Shown: piece after piece, positions 53,835-62,060 of the stretch | How positions within the stretch are numbered: the first letter of the stretch is position 1 | How the letters are laid out: every line of letters begins with the position of its first letter | Assembly (NCBI RefSeq): GCF_001431315.2 | Contig: NZ_LKHV02000001.1 | Coordinates: forward strand, 1,860,001-1,924,000 | Length of the DNA: 64,000 nt | Origin: Candidatus Berkiella cookevillensis | GTDB lineage: Bacteria > Pseudomonadota > Gammaproteobacteria > Berkiellales > Berkiellaceae | Reading direction: 5' to 3' | Notes under the pieces: generated by a model | Databases searched by the model: none | Told to the model about the DNA's origin: nothing | What the model saw: only the letters and a program-made list of their open reading frames with translations | Position numbers and translations under genes: made by a program

Positions 53835-53967
53835 TCGGTTTCCCCTTAAGTTTTGTAAATTATTCGATGGTCCTTCATTTAACCAGGGAAGTTACCATGG
53901 CAAATCATGACACACAAGCAAAGCTGTGAATTTTTTATCAAAAATTCACAGTCATTCATTTAGTTAG

Positions 53968-56388
53968 TCAATGGGACTGGACGTCTGTTGGTTCTGAGTC
54001 AGCATTCTTTTTTTTTACTGCTTCAGCATTCACTTCCTCTTCTTTTAGAGGCTGTGGTAATTGCGTCAAGGCAATTTCAAGTACTTCATCAATCCATTTC
54101 ACACAATGAATTTTTAAGTCCTTGATGATGTTTTCAGGAATCTCTTTTAAGTCACGCTTATTCTCTTCTGGAATAATCACAACCTTGATACCTGCGCGCC
54201 TAGCCGCCAATAATTTTTCCTTGAGTCCACCGATAGGCAGCACTTCACCACGCAGCGTAATTTCACCCGTCATGGCAACATCTGCTCTAACAGCAATATT
54301 CGTAAGCACCGATACGAGCGCCGTACACATACCTATCCCTGCACTAGGGCCATCTTTAGGCGTAGCACCTTCCGGTACATGAATGTGAATATCTTTCTTC
54401 TCATAGAAATCTGAGGGGATACCCAACATTTTGGTACGACTTCGAACAACCGACAACGCAGCTTGAATAGACTCTTGCATTACTTCGCCAAGCTTCCCTG
54501 TGCTTGTAGTTTTGCCTTTACCAGGAACTGCCATTGCTTCAATAGTTAGGATATCACCCCCAACTTCTGTCCATGCTAAACCTGTCACTTGTCCGATTCT
54601 ATCTTGCTCTTCAGCAACCCCAAATCGATAACGCTGTACGCCCAAATATTTTTCAAGTGTTGAGTCTTCTACAGATACTGTTTTGATAGTGTCATCCATC
54701 AAAATTTCTTTAACAACTTTTCTTGCCAATTTGGCAACTTCTCGCTCTAAACTTCGCACCCCCGCTTCACGCGTGTAATATCGAATCATCGCGAGTACCG
54801 CTTTTTCAGAAACCTTGAGTTCACCTTCTTGCAAACCATTATTCTTCATTTGCTTAGGAATCAAGTATTTGATCGCAATATTTAATTTTTCGTCTTCGGT
54901 ATAACCAGACAAACGAATAACTTCCATTCTGTCCAATAAAGGCGCTGGAATATTTAGAGAGTTAGCCGTTGCAACAAACATGATATCTGACAAATCATAA
55001 TCCACTTCTAAGTAGTGATCATTGAAAGAATTGTTTTGTTCTGGATCTAGTACCTCAAGCAAAGCAGAAGCAGGATCACCTCTAAAATCCATTGCCATCT
55101 TATCTACTTCATCTAGTAGAAAGAGCGGATTTCTAACGCCTACTTTAGCGAGCTTTTGTAAAATCTTACCAGGCATAGCGCCCACATAAGTTTTTCGATG
55201 CCCTCTTATTTCAGCTTCATCTCTCACGCCACCTAAAGACATACGAATGTAATTACGTTGCGTAGCACGCGCAATAGAGCGCCCTAATGATGTTTTACCA
55301 ACCCCTGGTGGCCCTACCAAGCATAAAATAGGCCCTTTAAGTTTTTTCACTCTTTTTTGTACGGCAAGGAACTCAATAATACGTTCTTTTACTTTCTCAA
55401 GACCGTAATGATCAGAATCTAAGATTGCCTCGGCCTCCGGTAAATCTAATTTTAATTTAGATTTCTTTTTCCAAGGCACTTGAAGCATCCAATCAATATA
55501 GTTTCTGCAAACAGTAGCTTCTGCAGACATCGGTGCCATCATTTTTAATTTATTAAGCTCATTATTTACTTTCTCAAGTGCTTCTTGAGACATACCTGCT
55601 TTTTCAATTTTATTTTTTAATTCTTCATATTCATCTGCTTGATGGCCTAATTCTTCTTGAATCGCCTTCATTTGCTCATTTAAATAGTACTCTCTTTGGG
55701 ACTTTTCCATCTGACGCTTTACGTTTGAACGAATACGATGTTCAACTTGAAGCATGTCAATTTCAGATTCCATGAGCGCCATCAGCTTTTCAACACGCAA
55801 TCTTAAATTGCTCATCTCTAATACAGATTGCTTATCCTGTATTTTAAGAGAAATATGTGCTGCAATCGTGTCAGATAAACGTCCTAAATCATCGATACTG
55901 GCAACAGAGGTAACAATCTCAGGTGGGATCTTTTTATTCAGTTTAACGTATTTCTCAAACTGTCCCATGAGTGTTCGAATTAAGACTTCTGATTCACCTT
56001 CAGAAATAGGATGCTCTTCTAGCACTTCTGTTTGTGCTAAGAAATAAGGATCATTGCTCACGAAGGATTCTATTTTTCCTCGTTTTATACCTTCAACAAG
56101 TACTTTAACAGTACCATCTGGTAACTTGAGCAACTGTAATATGGTGGAAATAGCGCCCACTTGAAAAACATCTTTTTCGGTGGGATTGTCTTTGGTTGCC
56201 TCATTTTGAGCAACCAATAAAATTTGTTTTTCCCCTGCGGCCATAGCGGCATCCAACGCTTTGATCGACTTTTCTCGTCCAACAAAGAGCGGGATCACCA
56301 TATGAGGATAAACAACAACATCTCTGAGAGGTAAAACAGGGATCTCGATCATTTCACCTTTCTCATCACTTTTTGATTCAACGTCCAT
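53968..56388 (-). CDS. lon: ATP-dependent protease La
   Basis: 806 residues, typical LonA. It has the N-terminal substrate-binding domain ('[20 protein letters not shown]'), AAA+ Walker A '[17 protein letters not shown]', Walker B '[10 protein letters not shown]', and the Ser-Lys protease domain with '[19 protein letters not shown]' (S682) and '[18 protein letters not shown]' (Lys of the dyad). It degrades misfolded and regulatory proteins in the cytosol. AAGGAACC precedes the ATG. It is downstream of clpX with 325 bp containing a possible IS remnant, so it probably has its own promoter. Confidence 0.97.
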   Translation of the reverse strand: MDVESKSDEKGEMIEIPVLPLRDVVVYPHMVIPLFVGREKSIKALDAAMAAGEKQILLVAQNEATKDNPTEKDVFQVGAISTILQLLKLPDGTVKVLVEGIKRGKIESFVSNDPYFLAQTEVLEEHPISEGESEVLIRTLMGQFEKYVKLNKKIPPEIVTSVASIDDLGRLSDTIAAHISLKIQDKQSVLEMSNLRLRVEKLMALMESEIDMLQVEHRIRSNVKRQMEKSQREYYLNEQMKAIQEELGHQADEYEELKNKIEKAGMSQEALEKVNNELNKLKMMAPMSAEATVCRNYIDWMLQVPWKKKSKLKLDLPEAEAILDSDHYGLEKVKERIIEFLAVQKRVKKLKGPILCLVGPPGVGKTSLGRSIARATQRNYIRMSLGGVRDEAEIRGHRKTYVGAMPGKILQKLAKVGVRNPLFLLDEVDKMAMDFRGDPASALLEVLDPEQNNSFNDHYLEVDYDLSDIMFVATANSLNIPAPLLDRMEVIRLSGYTEDEKLNIAIKYLIPKQMKNNGLQEGELKVSEKAVLAMIRYYTREAGVRSLEREVAKLARKVVKEILMDDTIKTVSVEDSTLEKYLGVQRYRFGVAEEQDRIGQVTGLAWTEVGGDILTIEAMAVPGKGKTTSTGKLGEVMQESIQAALSVVRSRTKMLGIPSDFYEKKDIHIHVPEGATPKDGPSAGIGMCTALVSVLTNIAVRADVAMTGEITLRGEVLPIGGLKEKLLAARRAGIKVVIIPEENKRDLKEIPENIIKDLKIHCVKWIDEVLEIALTQLPQPLKEEEVNAEAVKKKNADSEPTDVQSH

Positions 56389-56488
56389 ATGGTTCCTTAG
56401 TAATAGACTCTGGCGAGATCATTTATTTGTGTGATTAAAGACATGGAAAGTAGTTATTTGGGATTGAACACAAAAAGCACTATCCATT

Positions 56489-56692
56489 GGCTTTGTTGCA
56501 TAACTCTATTTATATGGTGCCATTCTACAATCCGATATCAAATATGGGGACAAGCTTTTGATAGAGAATATCCAAGATCTCAGGATCGTGGCTTAAAGCC
56601 TACAGAGTAGCAACAATCACTAAAGCAAAACTTAAGCCACTGTTGCCATTACTTCAAAAATGACACACAAAAATTAATTATGTAACAAGCCC
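56489..56692. mobile_element. Possible IS/MITE remnant between lon and clpX
   Basis: GGCTTTGTTGCATAA (56489-56503) faces TTATGTAACAAGCC (56678-56692), an imperfect inverted pair resembling the GGCTNTGTTGCA ends of several IS families. The 200 bp between them encode no full transposase. One short frame reads 'WGQAFDREYPRSQDRGLKP', of unknown kinship. Inside is a further 9-bp inverted repeat (GTGGCTTAA 56588-56596, TTAAGCCAC 56632-56640). The rest of 56389-56713 is presumably the lon promoter region. Confidence 0.4.
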
Positions 56693-56713
56693 TATTTATT
56701 TATAGTTATATAC

Positions 56714-58003
56714 TTATTTTTCGTTATCTTGTGCAACTTTTTGTTTTCCATCACCTTCATAGATGAAGATAGGATTTGTATCACCACTAATAAAACCTTC
56801 ATCAATGACAACTTTAGAAACATCTTTTAAAGAAGGTAAATCGTACATTAAATCCAATAATGCTTGCTCCAGAATAGATCGTAAACCACGCGCACCTGTC
56901 TTGCGTTGCATTGCTTTATTAGCCACTTTCTGCAAAGCTTCTTTACGGAACTCTAATTCAATGCCTTCCATTTCAAACAATTTTGCGTATTGCTTTGTAA
57001 GCGCATTTTTAGGTTCTGTTAGAATGTTAACAAGCGCAGCTTCGTCTAAATCTTCTAGTGTTGCCAATACAGGTAAACGACCTACAAATTCTGGTATTAA
57101 GCCATATTTTACAAGATCTTCTGGCTCAACATTTAACAATGTTTCACTTACTTTCTTAGAATCTTGCTTACTAGTCACTTTGGCAGAAAAACCAATGCCA
57201 CTTTTATCTGAACGATCCATGATCACTTTTTCTAAGCCAGCAAATGCACCACCGCAGATAAATAAAATACCAGAAGTATTTACTTGTAAAAATTCTTGTT
57301 GAGGATGTTTACGTCCACCTTGGGGTGGAACAGAAGCAACCGTACCTTCAATTAATTTCAATAAAGCTTGCTGAACACCCTCACCTGATACATCGCGTGT
57401 AATAGATGGGTTATCAGATTTTCTTGAAATTTTATCAATTTCATCGATATATACGATACCTGTTTGTGCTTTTTCAACATCATAGTCGCATTTTTGCAAT
57501 AACTTTTGAATAATATTTTCAACATCTTCACCTACATAACCTGCTTCGGTAAGCGTCGTTGCATCGGCAATAGTGAAAGGCACATCGAGTAAACGTGCTA
57601 AAGTTTCGGCCAAAAGTGTTTTACCACTACCTGTTGGGCCAATGAGGAGGATATTACTTTTACCCAGTTCAATGTCATCTTTTTTAGTGTTACTTTGTAA
57701 ACGCTTATAATGATTATAAACAGCAACAGATAAAACTTTTTTAGCTCTATCTTGGCCAATCACATATTCATTTAAAATTGCATTGATTTCATGCGGGGTA
57801 GGTAAATCAGCAGCTTGATTAGGTGAGCTACTCTCTTCTATTTCTTCACGAATAATATCGTTACATAACTCAACGCATTCATCACAGATAAAAACGGAGG
57901 GACCAGCAATTAACTTACGAACCTCATGCTGACTCTTGCCGCAAAATGAGCAATACAATAGCTTACCATTCTCATTTCCACGACCGCCTCTTTTTTCACT
58001 CAT
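56714..58003 (-). CDS. clpX: ATP-dependent Clp protease ATP-binding subunit ClpX
   Basis: 429 residues from the ATG at 58003 ('[18 protein letters not shown]'), which has AGAGGT seven bases upstream; the frame to 58024 is less likely. It has the zinc-binding domain (C-x2-C '[10 protein letters not shown]' and '[12 protein letters not shown]'), AAA+ Walker A '[15 protein letters not shown]', Walker B '[10 protein letters not shown]', pore loop 'YVGEDVE' and ClpP-docking '[14 protein letters not shown]' region. It unfolds substrates and feeds them to ClpP. It lies 139 bp after clpP; tig-clpP-clpX is the standard order. Confidence 0.97.
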   Translation of the reverse strand: MSEKRGGRGNENGKLLYCSFCGKSQHEVRKLIAGPSVFICDECVELCNDIIREEIEESSSPNQAADLPTPHEINAILNEYVIGQDRAKKVLSVAVYNHYKRLQSNTKKDDIELGKSNILLIGPTGSGKTLLAETLARLLDVPFTIADATTLTEAGYVGEDVENIIQKLLQKCDYDVEKAQTGIVYIDEIDKISRKSDNPSITRDVSGEGVQQALLKLIEGTVASVPPQGGRKHPQQEFLQVNTSGILFICGGAFAGLEKVIMDRSDKSGIGFSAKVTSKQDSKKVSETLLNVEPEDLVKYGLIPEFVGRLPVLATLEDLDEAALVNILTEPKNALTKQYAKLFEMEGIELEFRKEALQKVANKAMQRKTGARGLRSILEQALLDLMYDLPSLKDVSKVVIDEGFISGDTNPIFIYEGDGKQKVAQDNEK

Positions 58004-58142
58004 TAGAAGTACCTCTGATATCAAAACCTAAAAGATCTTAGGACACGTATTTTTACATGATGGGGGCAATATGCTGTATTTCAAGCCGTGTGACTACAAA
58101 TATTCGTAAATCACCCCCGTATGTCTCTATCTTAGCAGATCC

Positions 58143-58760
58143 TTATGCTCGTTTTTCAATCACTGTATCTATGAGTCCGTACTTCACAGCTTCTTCAGGA
58201 TTCATGAAGTAGTCTCTATTGGTATCTTTTTCAATAGTATCAATAGGTTGGCCTGTATGATGGGCTAAAATTTCATTCAATTTAGATCTTGTTTTAAGAA
58301 TCTCTTTAGCATGAATTTCAATGTCACTTGCCTGACCTTGAACACCACCTAAAGGCTGGTGAATCATCATTCTTGCATTTGGTAATGCATGTCTTTTACC
58401 TTTAGCACCGCCCGCTAGCAAAAACGCGCCCATGCTTGCAGCCAAACCAGTACACAGTGTACTTACATCAGGCTTAATAAACTGCATTGTGTCATAGATT
58501 GCCAAACCAGCTGATACAGAACCACCAGGTGAATTAATGTACAAATAGATATCTTTATCTGGATTTTCTGATTCTAAAAAAAGTAATTGAGCAACAATTA
58601 AATTTGCACTGTAATCTTCAACAGGTCCAACTAAAAAAATAACGCGTTCTTTGAGTAGCCTGGAATAAATATCATAAGCTCTTTCGCCTCGAGCAGATTG
58701 CTCAATAACCATAGGTACACCTATGTTATAAATATCTCCATTGCTTTGCTTGAAGTTCAT
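58143..58760 (-). CDS. clpP: ATP-dependent Clp protease proteolytic subunit
   Basis: 205 residues. Serine-protease triad: S109 in '[13 protein letters not shown]', H134 in '[10 protein letters not shown]', D183 in '[11 protein letters not shown]'; the spacings (25 and 49) match E. coli ClpP. Oxyanion-hole '[16 protein letters not shown]' is intact. A strong GGGGAG precedes the ATG. It forms the tetradecameric chamber used by ClpX. The short N-terminal propeptide is probably processed. Second gene of tig-clpP-clpX. Confidence 0.97.
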   Translation of the reverse strand: MNFKQSNGDIYNIGVPMVIEQSARGERAYDIYSRLLKERVIFLVGPVEDYSANLIVAQLLFLESENPDKDIYLYINSPGGSVSAGLAIYDTMQFIKPDVSTLCTGLAASMGAFLLAGGAKGKRHALPNARMMIHQPLGGVQGQASDIEIHAKEILKTRSKLNEILAHHTGQPIDTIEKDTNRDYFMNPEEAVKYGLIDTVIEKRA

Positions 58761-58852
58761 GATTTATTGCTCCCCTTTCATAGTGTAATTAGGTATCCAT
58801 CAAAGAACGCTTCCATCGTTCCAACCTATACATAAAATCGCTGTTATTCAAT

Positions 58853-58896
58853 AGCGCATGCACATGATCTTCTTAAAAAAAATCTGTGCATGCGCT
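58853..58896. other. 12-bp perfect stem between tig and clpP
   Basis: AGCGCATGCACA (58853-58864) and TGTGCATGCGCT (58885-58896) pair perfectly around a 20-nt loop that is AT-rich. It starts 8 nt after the tig stop in the tig-clpP spacer. In the minus-strand mRNA no T-run follows the stem (one lies in the loop), so it may be an mRNA-processing or attenuation structure rather than a full terminator. On the plus strand it is followed by TTAGTTTTT. Confidence 0.6.
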
Positions 58897-58903
58897 TTAG
58901 TTT

Positions 58904-60187
58904 TTAATTTTCAGGATTCATTACTTCGTCGAAGCTAACTGACTTTTCAACCAACTTCATATCTTTGAGTAATGACTCTATTGCTTGTTGCAACAATACT
59001 ACCCTTTCTACACTTGATAATAATTGTTTGTTGCTAAAATATATATTTACAATTTCTTCTGGATTTGGGAACTCTTGAGCAAGATATTCAACTTCTTTTC
59101 TCAGTCTCTTACCATCCGCTTTTACATTGTATTTCTTGATTATTTCATTAACCAACAAACCTAGCTTAACCCTTTTGATAGCTGAGTCATTTACCTCTGC
59201 ATCATCTAGTACTTGAGCTGCCTTTTCGTGCTTTCTTTCACTTTCTTTGTGAATCGCTCTTTTTTCTTGTTGAACGAGCACGTCAGGTAAATCAAAATTA
59301 TTTTCTTTTAACAAAATCTCAAGCACATCTTCTTGCAAGCCTTGGAATAAAGTTCTATTCACTTCATCTTCCATTCTGCCTTTAATTTTCTCACGAAGTG
59401 CTGCGGTATCATCTGCTTTCAAGCCTAAGCGTTCTGCCAATGTGGCACTGGTGAGCGCTTCGTTTGCTTGAACTTCTTTTACAGTGATATTGAGCTTAAC
59501 GGCTTTACCCGCTGCTTTTTCTTCAGCCCATTTTTCAGGATATTTAGTATCAAACTCAACGGTCTGCCCAGCTTTACAACCAACAAGCTTTTCACTCAAA
59601 CCAGGCAAGGTTGTTGCATGGCCTAATTCAATTTTTACATTGTTTTGCGTTTCATCGCTTTCAGCACCATCAAGCTTACGTGTAAAATCGATGACTAATC
59701 TATCGCCATTTTGTGCAGCTTTATCCGTTGCTTGCCAGCTGCCCAAGTTACGGCAAAGTTTTTCTTGCATCTTGTCTACGTCAGCTTCTGTTACAGTTGC
59801 TGTTTTTTTATTGATTTCAACATTGCTGAGATCGGCTAAAGCAATTTCAGGAAATATTTCAAAGGTAACCGTAAAGCTTAAGTCTTCTTGCTCTTTATCT
59901 TTGATTTGCTCAACCACAGGCTGGCCCGCAGGTGTAAGCTTATTTTCAACCAATGTTTCTTTTAAGGTTTCTTCAATTAATTCAGCAATGACTTCTTGAC
60001 GTACAGAACTACCAAATTGTTTTTGGATCACTTGAACGGGCACTTTACCAGGTCTAAAGCCTTTTAACTTAACTTCTTTAGAGAGCTTGGTAATTCTATT
60101 GCTTAATAAGGTTTGGAGTTTTTGATTAGGGATTGTTGCTTCTACTTTACGCCCTAAAGAACTTGTGCTTTGAACTGAAACTGACAT
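58904..60187 (-). CDS. tig: Trigger factor (ribosome-associated chaperone/PPIase)
   Basis: 427 residues, the family's usual length. The N-terminal ribosome-binding domain has 'VKLKGFRPGKVPVQVIQKQF' (G-F-R-x-G-K signature), the FKBP-like domain spans about 150-245 ('GDRLVIDFTRKLDGAES', 'ELGHATTLPGLSEKLVG'), and the C-terminal helical cradle follows ('LFQGLQEDVLEILLKENNFD'). It holds nascent chains at the exit tunnel. GAGGGG lies before the ATG. It leads the tig-clpP-clpX cluster and follows five tRNA genes on the same strand. Confidence 0.96.
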   Translation of the reverse strand: MSVSVQSTSSLGRKVEATIPNQKLQTLLSNRITKLSKEVKLKGFRPGKVPVQVIQKQFGSSVRQEVIAELIEETLKETLVENKLTPAGQPVVEQIKDKEQEDLSFTVTFEIFPEIALADLSNVEINKKTATVTEADVDKMQEKLCRNLGSWQATDKAAQNGDRLVIDFTRKLDGAESDETQNNVKIELGHATTLPGLSEKLVGCKAGQTVEFDTKYPEKWAEEKAAGKAVKLNITVKEVQANEALTSATLAERLGLKADDTAALREKIKGRMEDEVNRTLFQGLQEDVLEILLKENNFDLPDVLVQQEKRAIHKESERKHEKAAQVLDDAEVNDSAIKRVKLGLLVNEIIKKYNVKADGKRLRKEVEYLAQEFPNPEEIVNIYFSNKQLLSSVERVVLLQQAIESLLKDMKLVEKSVSFDEVMNPEN

Positions 60188-60281
60188 GAACTGCCCCTCT
60201 TAGGAATTAAATTTCAAGAAATTATTCTTTATGATTTTGCAACCAATTAAATGGAAAGAGGGCATGCTCTTTCAATAATGT

Positions 60282-60365
60282 GGTGCGAAAGGAGAGACTC
60301 GAACTCTCACGGGTTGCCCCACTGGAACCTAAATCCAGCGCGTATACCAATTTCGCCACTTTCGC
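60282..60365 (-). tRNA. tRNA-Leu (UAG)
   Basis: About 84 nt with a long variable arm (class II) and encoded CCA. Acceptor GCGAAAG/CTTTCGC; anticodon loop TTTAGGT reads UAG. It is the last gene of the five-tRNA cluster in transcription order. Confidence 0.93.
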
Positions 60366-60519
60366 ATAAAAGAAATAATTTATCTATCCAATTAATGTAG
60401 CGATAATTGAATAGAATCACTACGGCACATTTGCAACCCTTTCCACCCACCTCAAACAGACGTGCGTCGTATTTGAAGTACAAAGGCTCAGTTATCTATT
60501 CAACAACTAAGCTATTTAT

Positions 60520-60595
<76 letters not shown>

Positions 60596-60637
60596 CAGAG
60601 TATTTTATCTGAAACGGTAAGGACAGCAAAATGAAAT

Positions 60638-60714
60638 TGGGGTGAATGATGGGACTTGAACCCACGACGACCGGAATCACAATCCGGGGCTCTACCAACT
60701 GAGCTACATCCACC
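60638..60714 (-). tRNA. tRNA-His (GUG)
   Basis: 77 nt including the extra 5' G (G-1) opposite C73 and an encoded CCA. Acceptor GTGGATG/CATTCAC; anticodon loop TTGTGAT reads GUG. Confidence 0.93.
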
Positions 60715-60718
60715 ATAG

Positions 60719-60795
60719 TGGCGCGCTTGGCAGGATTCGAACCTGCTACCCTCGGCTTAGAAGGCCGATGCTCTATCCAAATGAGCTACAAGCGC
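60719..60795 (-). tRNA. tRNA-Arg (UCU)
   Basis: 77 nt with encoded CCA. Acceptor GCGCTTG/CAAGCGC; anticodon loop CTTCTAA reads UCU. It is 4 bp from tRNA-His. Confidence 0.93.
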
Positions 60796-60807
60796 TAAAA
60801 CAAAAAA

Positions 60808-60884
60808 TGGTCGGGGTAGAGGGATTTGAACCCCCGACATCTTGCTCCCAAAGCAAGCGCGCTACCAGGCTGCGCTATACCCCG
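60808..60884 (-). tRNA. tRNA-Pro (UGG)
   Basis: 77 nt with encoded CCA. Acceptor CGGGGTA/TACCCCG; anticodon loop TTTGGGA reads UGG. First gene of the cluster Pro-Arg-His-Lys-Leu, which resembles the E. coli argX-hisR-leuT-proM group in content. Confidence 0.93.
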
Positions 60885-61122
60885 ACTTAACTCTTTAATC
60901 TTAAGATTTTATTTGGCACATCAGCACCAAAAACTTAAGTTTACCAACCAACCACAAAACAGTTAGTGAGTTTTCTACACTGTTTCGCTGTTTGCGTATT
61001 CACTATACCCAAACTTGGCGCATCATAATACTAACTTCTTACCTAAATAGTCAATGCAATCTTCTGGAAAATAATAAAATTTCGTGCCACACTGAACGCC
61101 TTATTAAGTTAGAGGGCATTCG

Positions 61123-61998
61123 ATGACAGCTCATTCTAAAATCATAGATGGCAAAGCAATTGCCAAAGTATACAGAAATAAAATTGCGATAACAGTGCAA
61201 AATTTAATATCTGCGAAAAAACGCCCGCCTGGGCTTGCTGTTATCTTAGTAGGAGAAAATCCCGCGTCTACTGTTTATGTAAAAAATAAACGCCTTGCCT
61301 GTGAGGAAGTTGGATTCTACTCTGATGTACAGCATTTTCCCGATAGCATATCAGAAACAGAGCTGTTAGCCCATATTCATAAATTAAATCATGATAAGCG
61401 CGTGGATGGCATCTTAGTTCAGCTACCTTTGCCAAAACATATCGACGAATCATTGGTGCTTGAGGCAATTGCAACCGACAAAGATGTAGATGGCTTTCAT
61501 GCTTACAATTTAGGTAGGCTAGCACAACGCAAACCCTTTTTAAGACCCTGCACCCCCAAAGGGATTGTCATGCTCTTTGAAGCTTTACAATTTTCTGCGC
61601 GTGGTAAAAATGCAGTTGTCGTTGGTGCCTCCAATATTGTTGGACGACCTATGGGGCTGGAACTACTCAATTTAGGTGCCACTGTCACCATCTGTCATCG
61701 ATTTACAGAAAACTTACCATCGATTATCAAAGGCGCTGACATTCTAGTAGTGGCTGTTGGAAAACCACATTTTATTCTTGGTGATTGGATAAAAGAAGAT
61801 GCCATTGTCATCGATGTAGGCATTAATAGACTTGAGAATGGTTCCTTAGTAGGAGACCTATGTTTCGACGAAGCGCTTCAAAAAGCAAAGCTCATTACGC
61901 CTGTGCCCGGTGGTGTTGGTCCAATGACAATCGCAAGCTTATTAGACAATACCCTAACAGCTTATAACCTTCACAATGAGGATGACACACCAGAGTAA
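61123..61998 (+). CDS. folD: Bifunctional methylenetetrahydrofolate dehydrogenase / methenyltetrahydrofolate cyclohydrolase
   Basis: 291 residues. '[20 protein letters not shown]' carries the catalytic YxxxK (Y..K) of FolD. '[20 protein letters not shown]', '[14 protein letters not shown]' and the Rossmann '[19 protein letters not shown]' plus '[20 protein letters not shown]' are all diagnostic. It interconverts 5,10-methylene-THF and 10-formyl-THF with NADP+ for purine and formyl-Met synthesis. Monocistronic, with GAGGG upstream, convergent with the P-type ATPase gene. Confidence 0.96.
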   Translation: MTAHSKIIDGKAIAKVYRNKIAITVQNLISAKKRPPGLAVILVGENPASTVYVKNKRLACEEVGFYSDVQHFPDSISETELLAHIHKLNHDKRVDGILVQLPLPKHIDESLVLEAIATDKDVDGFHAYNLGRLAQRKPFLRPCTPKGIVMLFEALQFSARGKNAVVVGASNIVGRPMGLELLNLGATVTICHRFTENLPSIIKGADILVVAVGKPHFILGDWIKEDAIVIDVGINRLENGSLVGDLCFDEALQKAKLITPVPGGVGPMTIASLLDNTLTAYNLHNEDDTPE

Positions 61999-62021
61999 TA
62001 CTAAATTCCAATCACTATGTC

Positions 62022-62052
62022 AGTCATGCCGGAAATTATCCGGCATCTCTAG
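62022..62052. terminator. Hairpin between convergent folD and P-type ATPase genes
   Basis: ATGCCGGA (62026-62033) and TCCGGCAT (62039-62046) form an 8-bp stem with a 5-nt loop, within a GTCATGCCGG-type interspersed palindrome. No T-run, so termination would be weak or factor-assisted. Confidence 0.5.
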
Positions 62053-62060
62053 ACGTTGTC

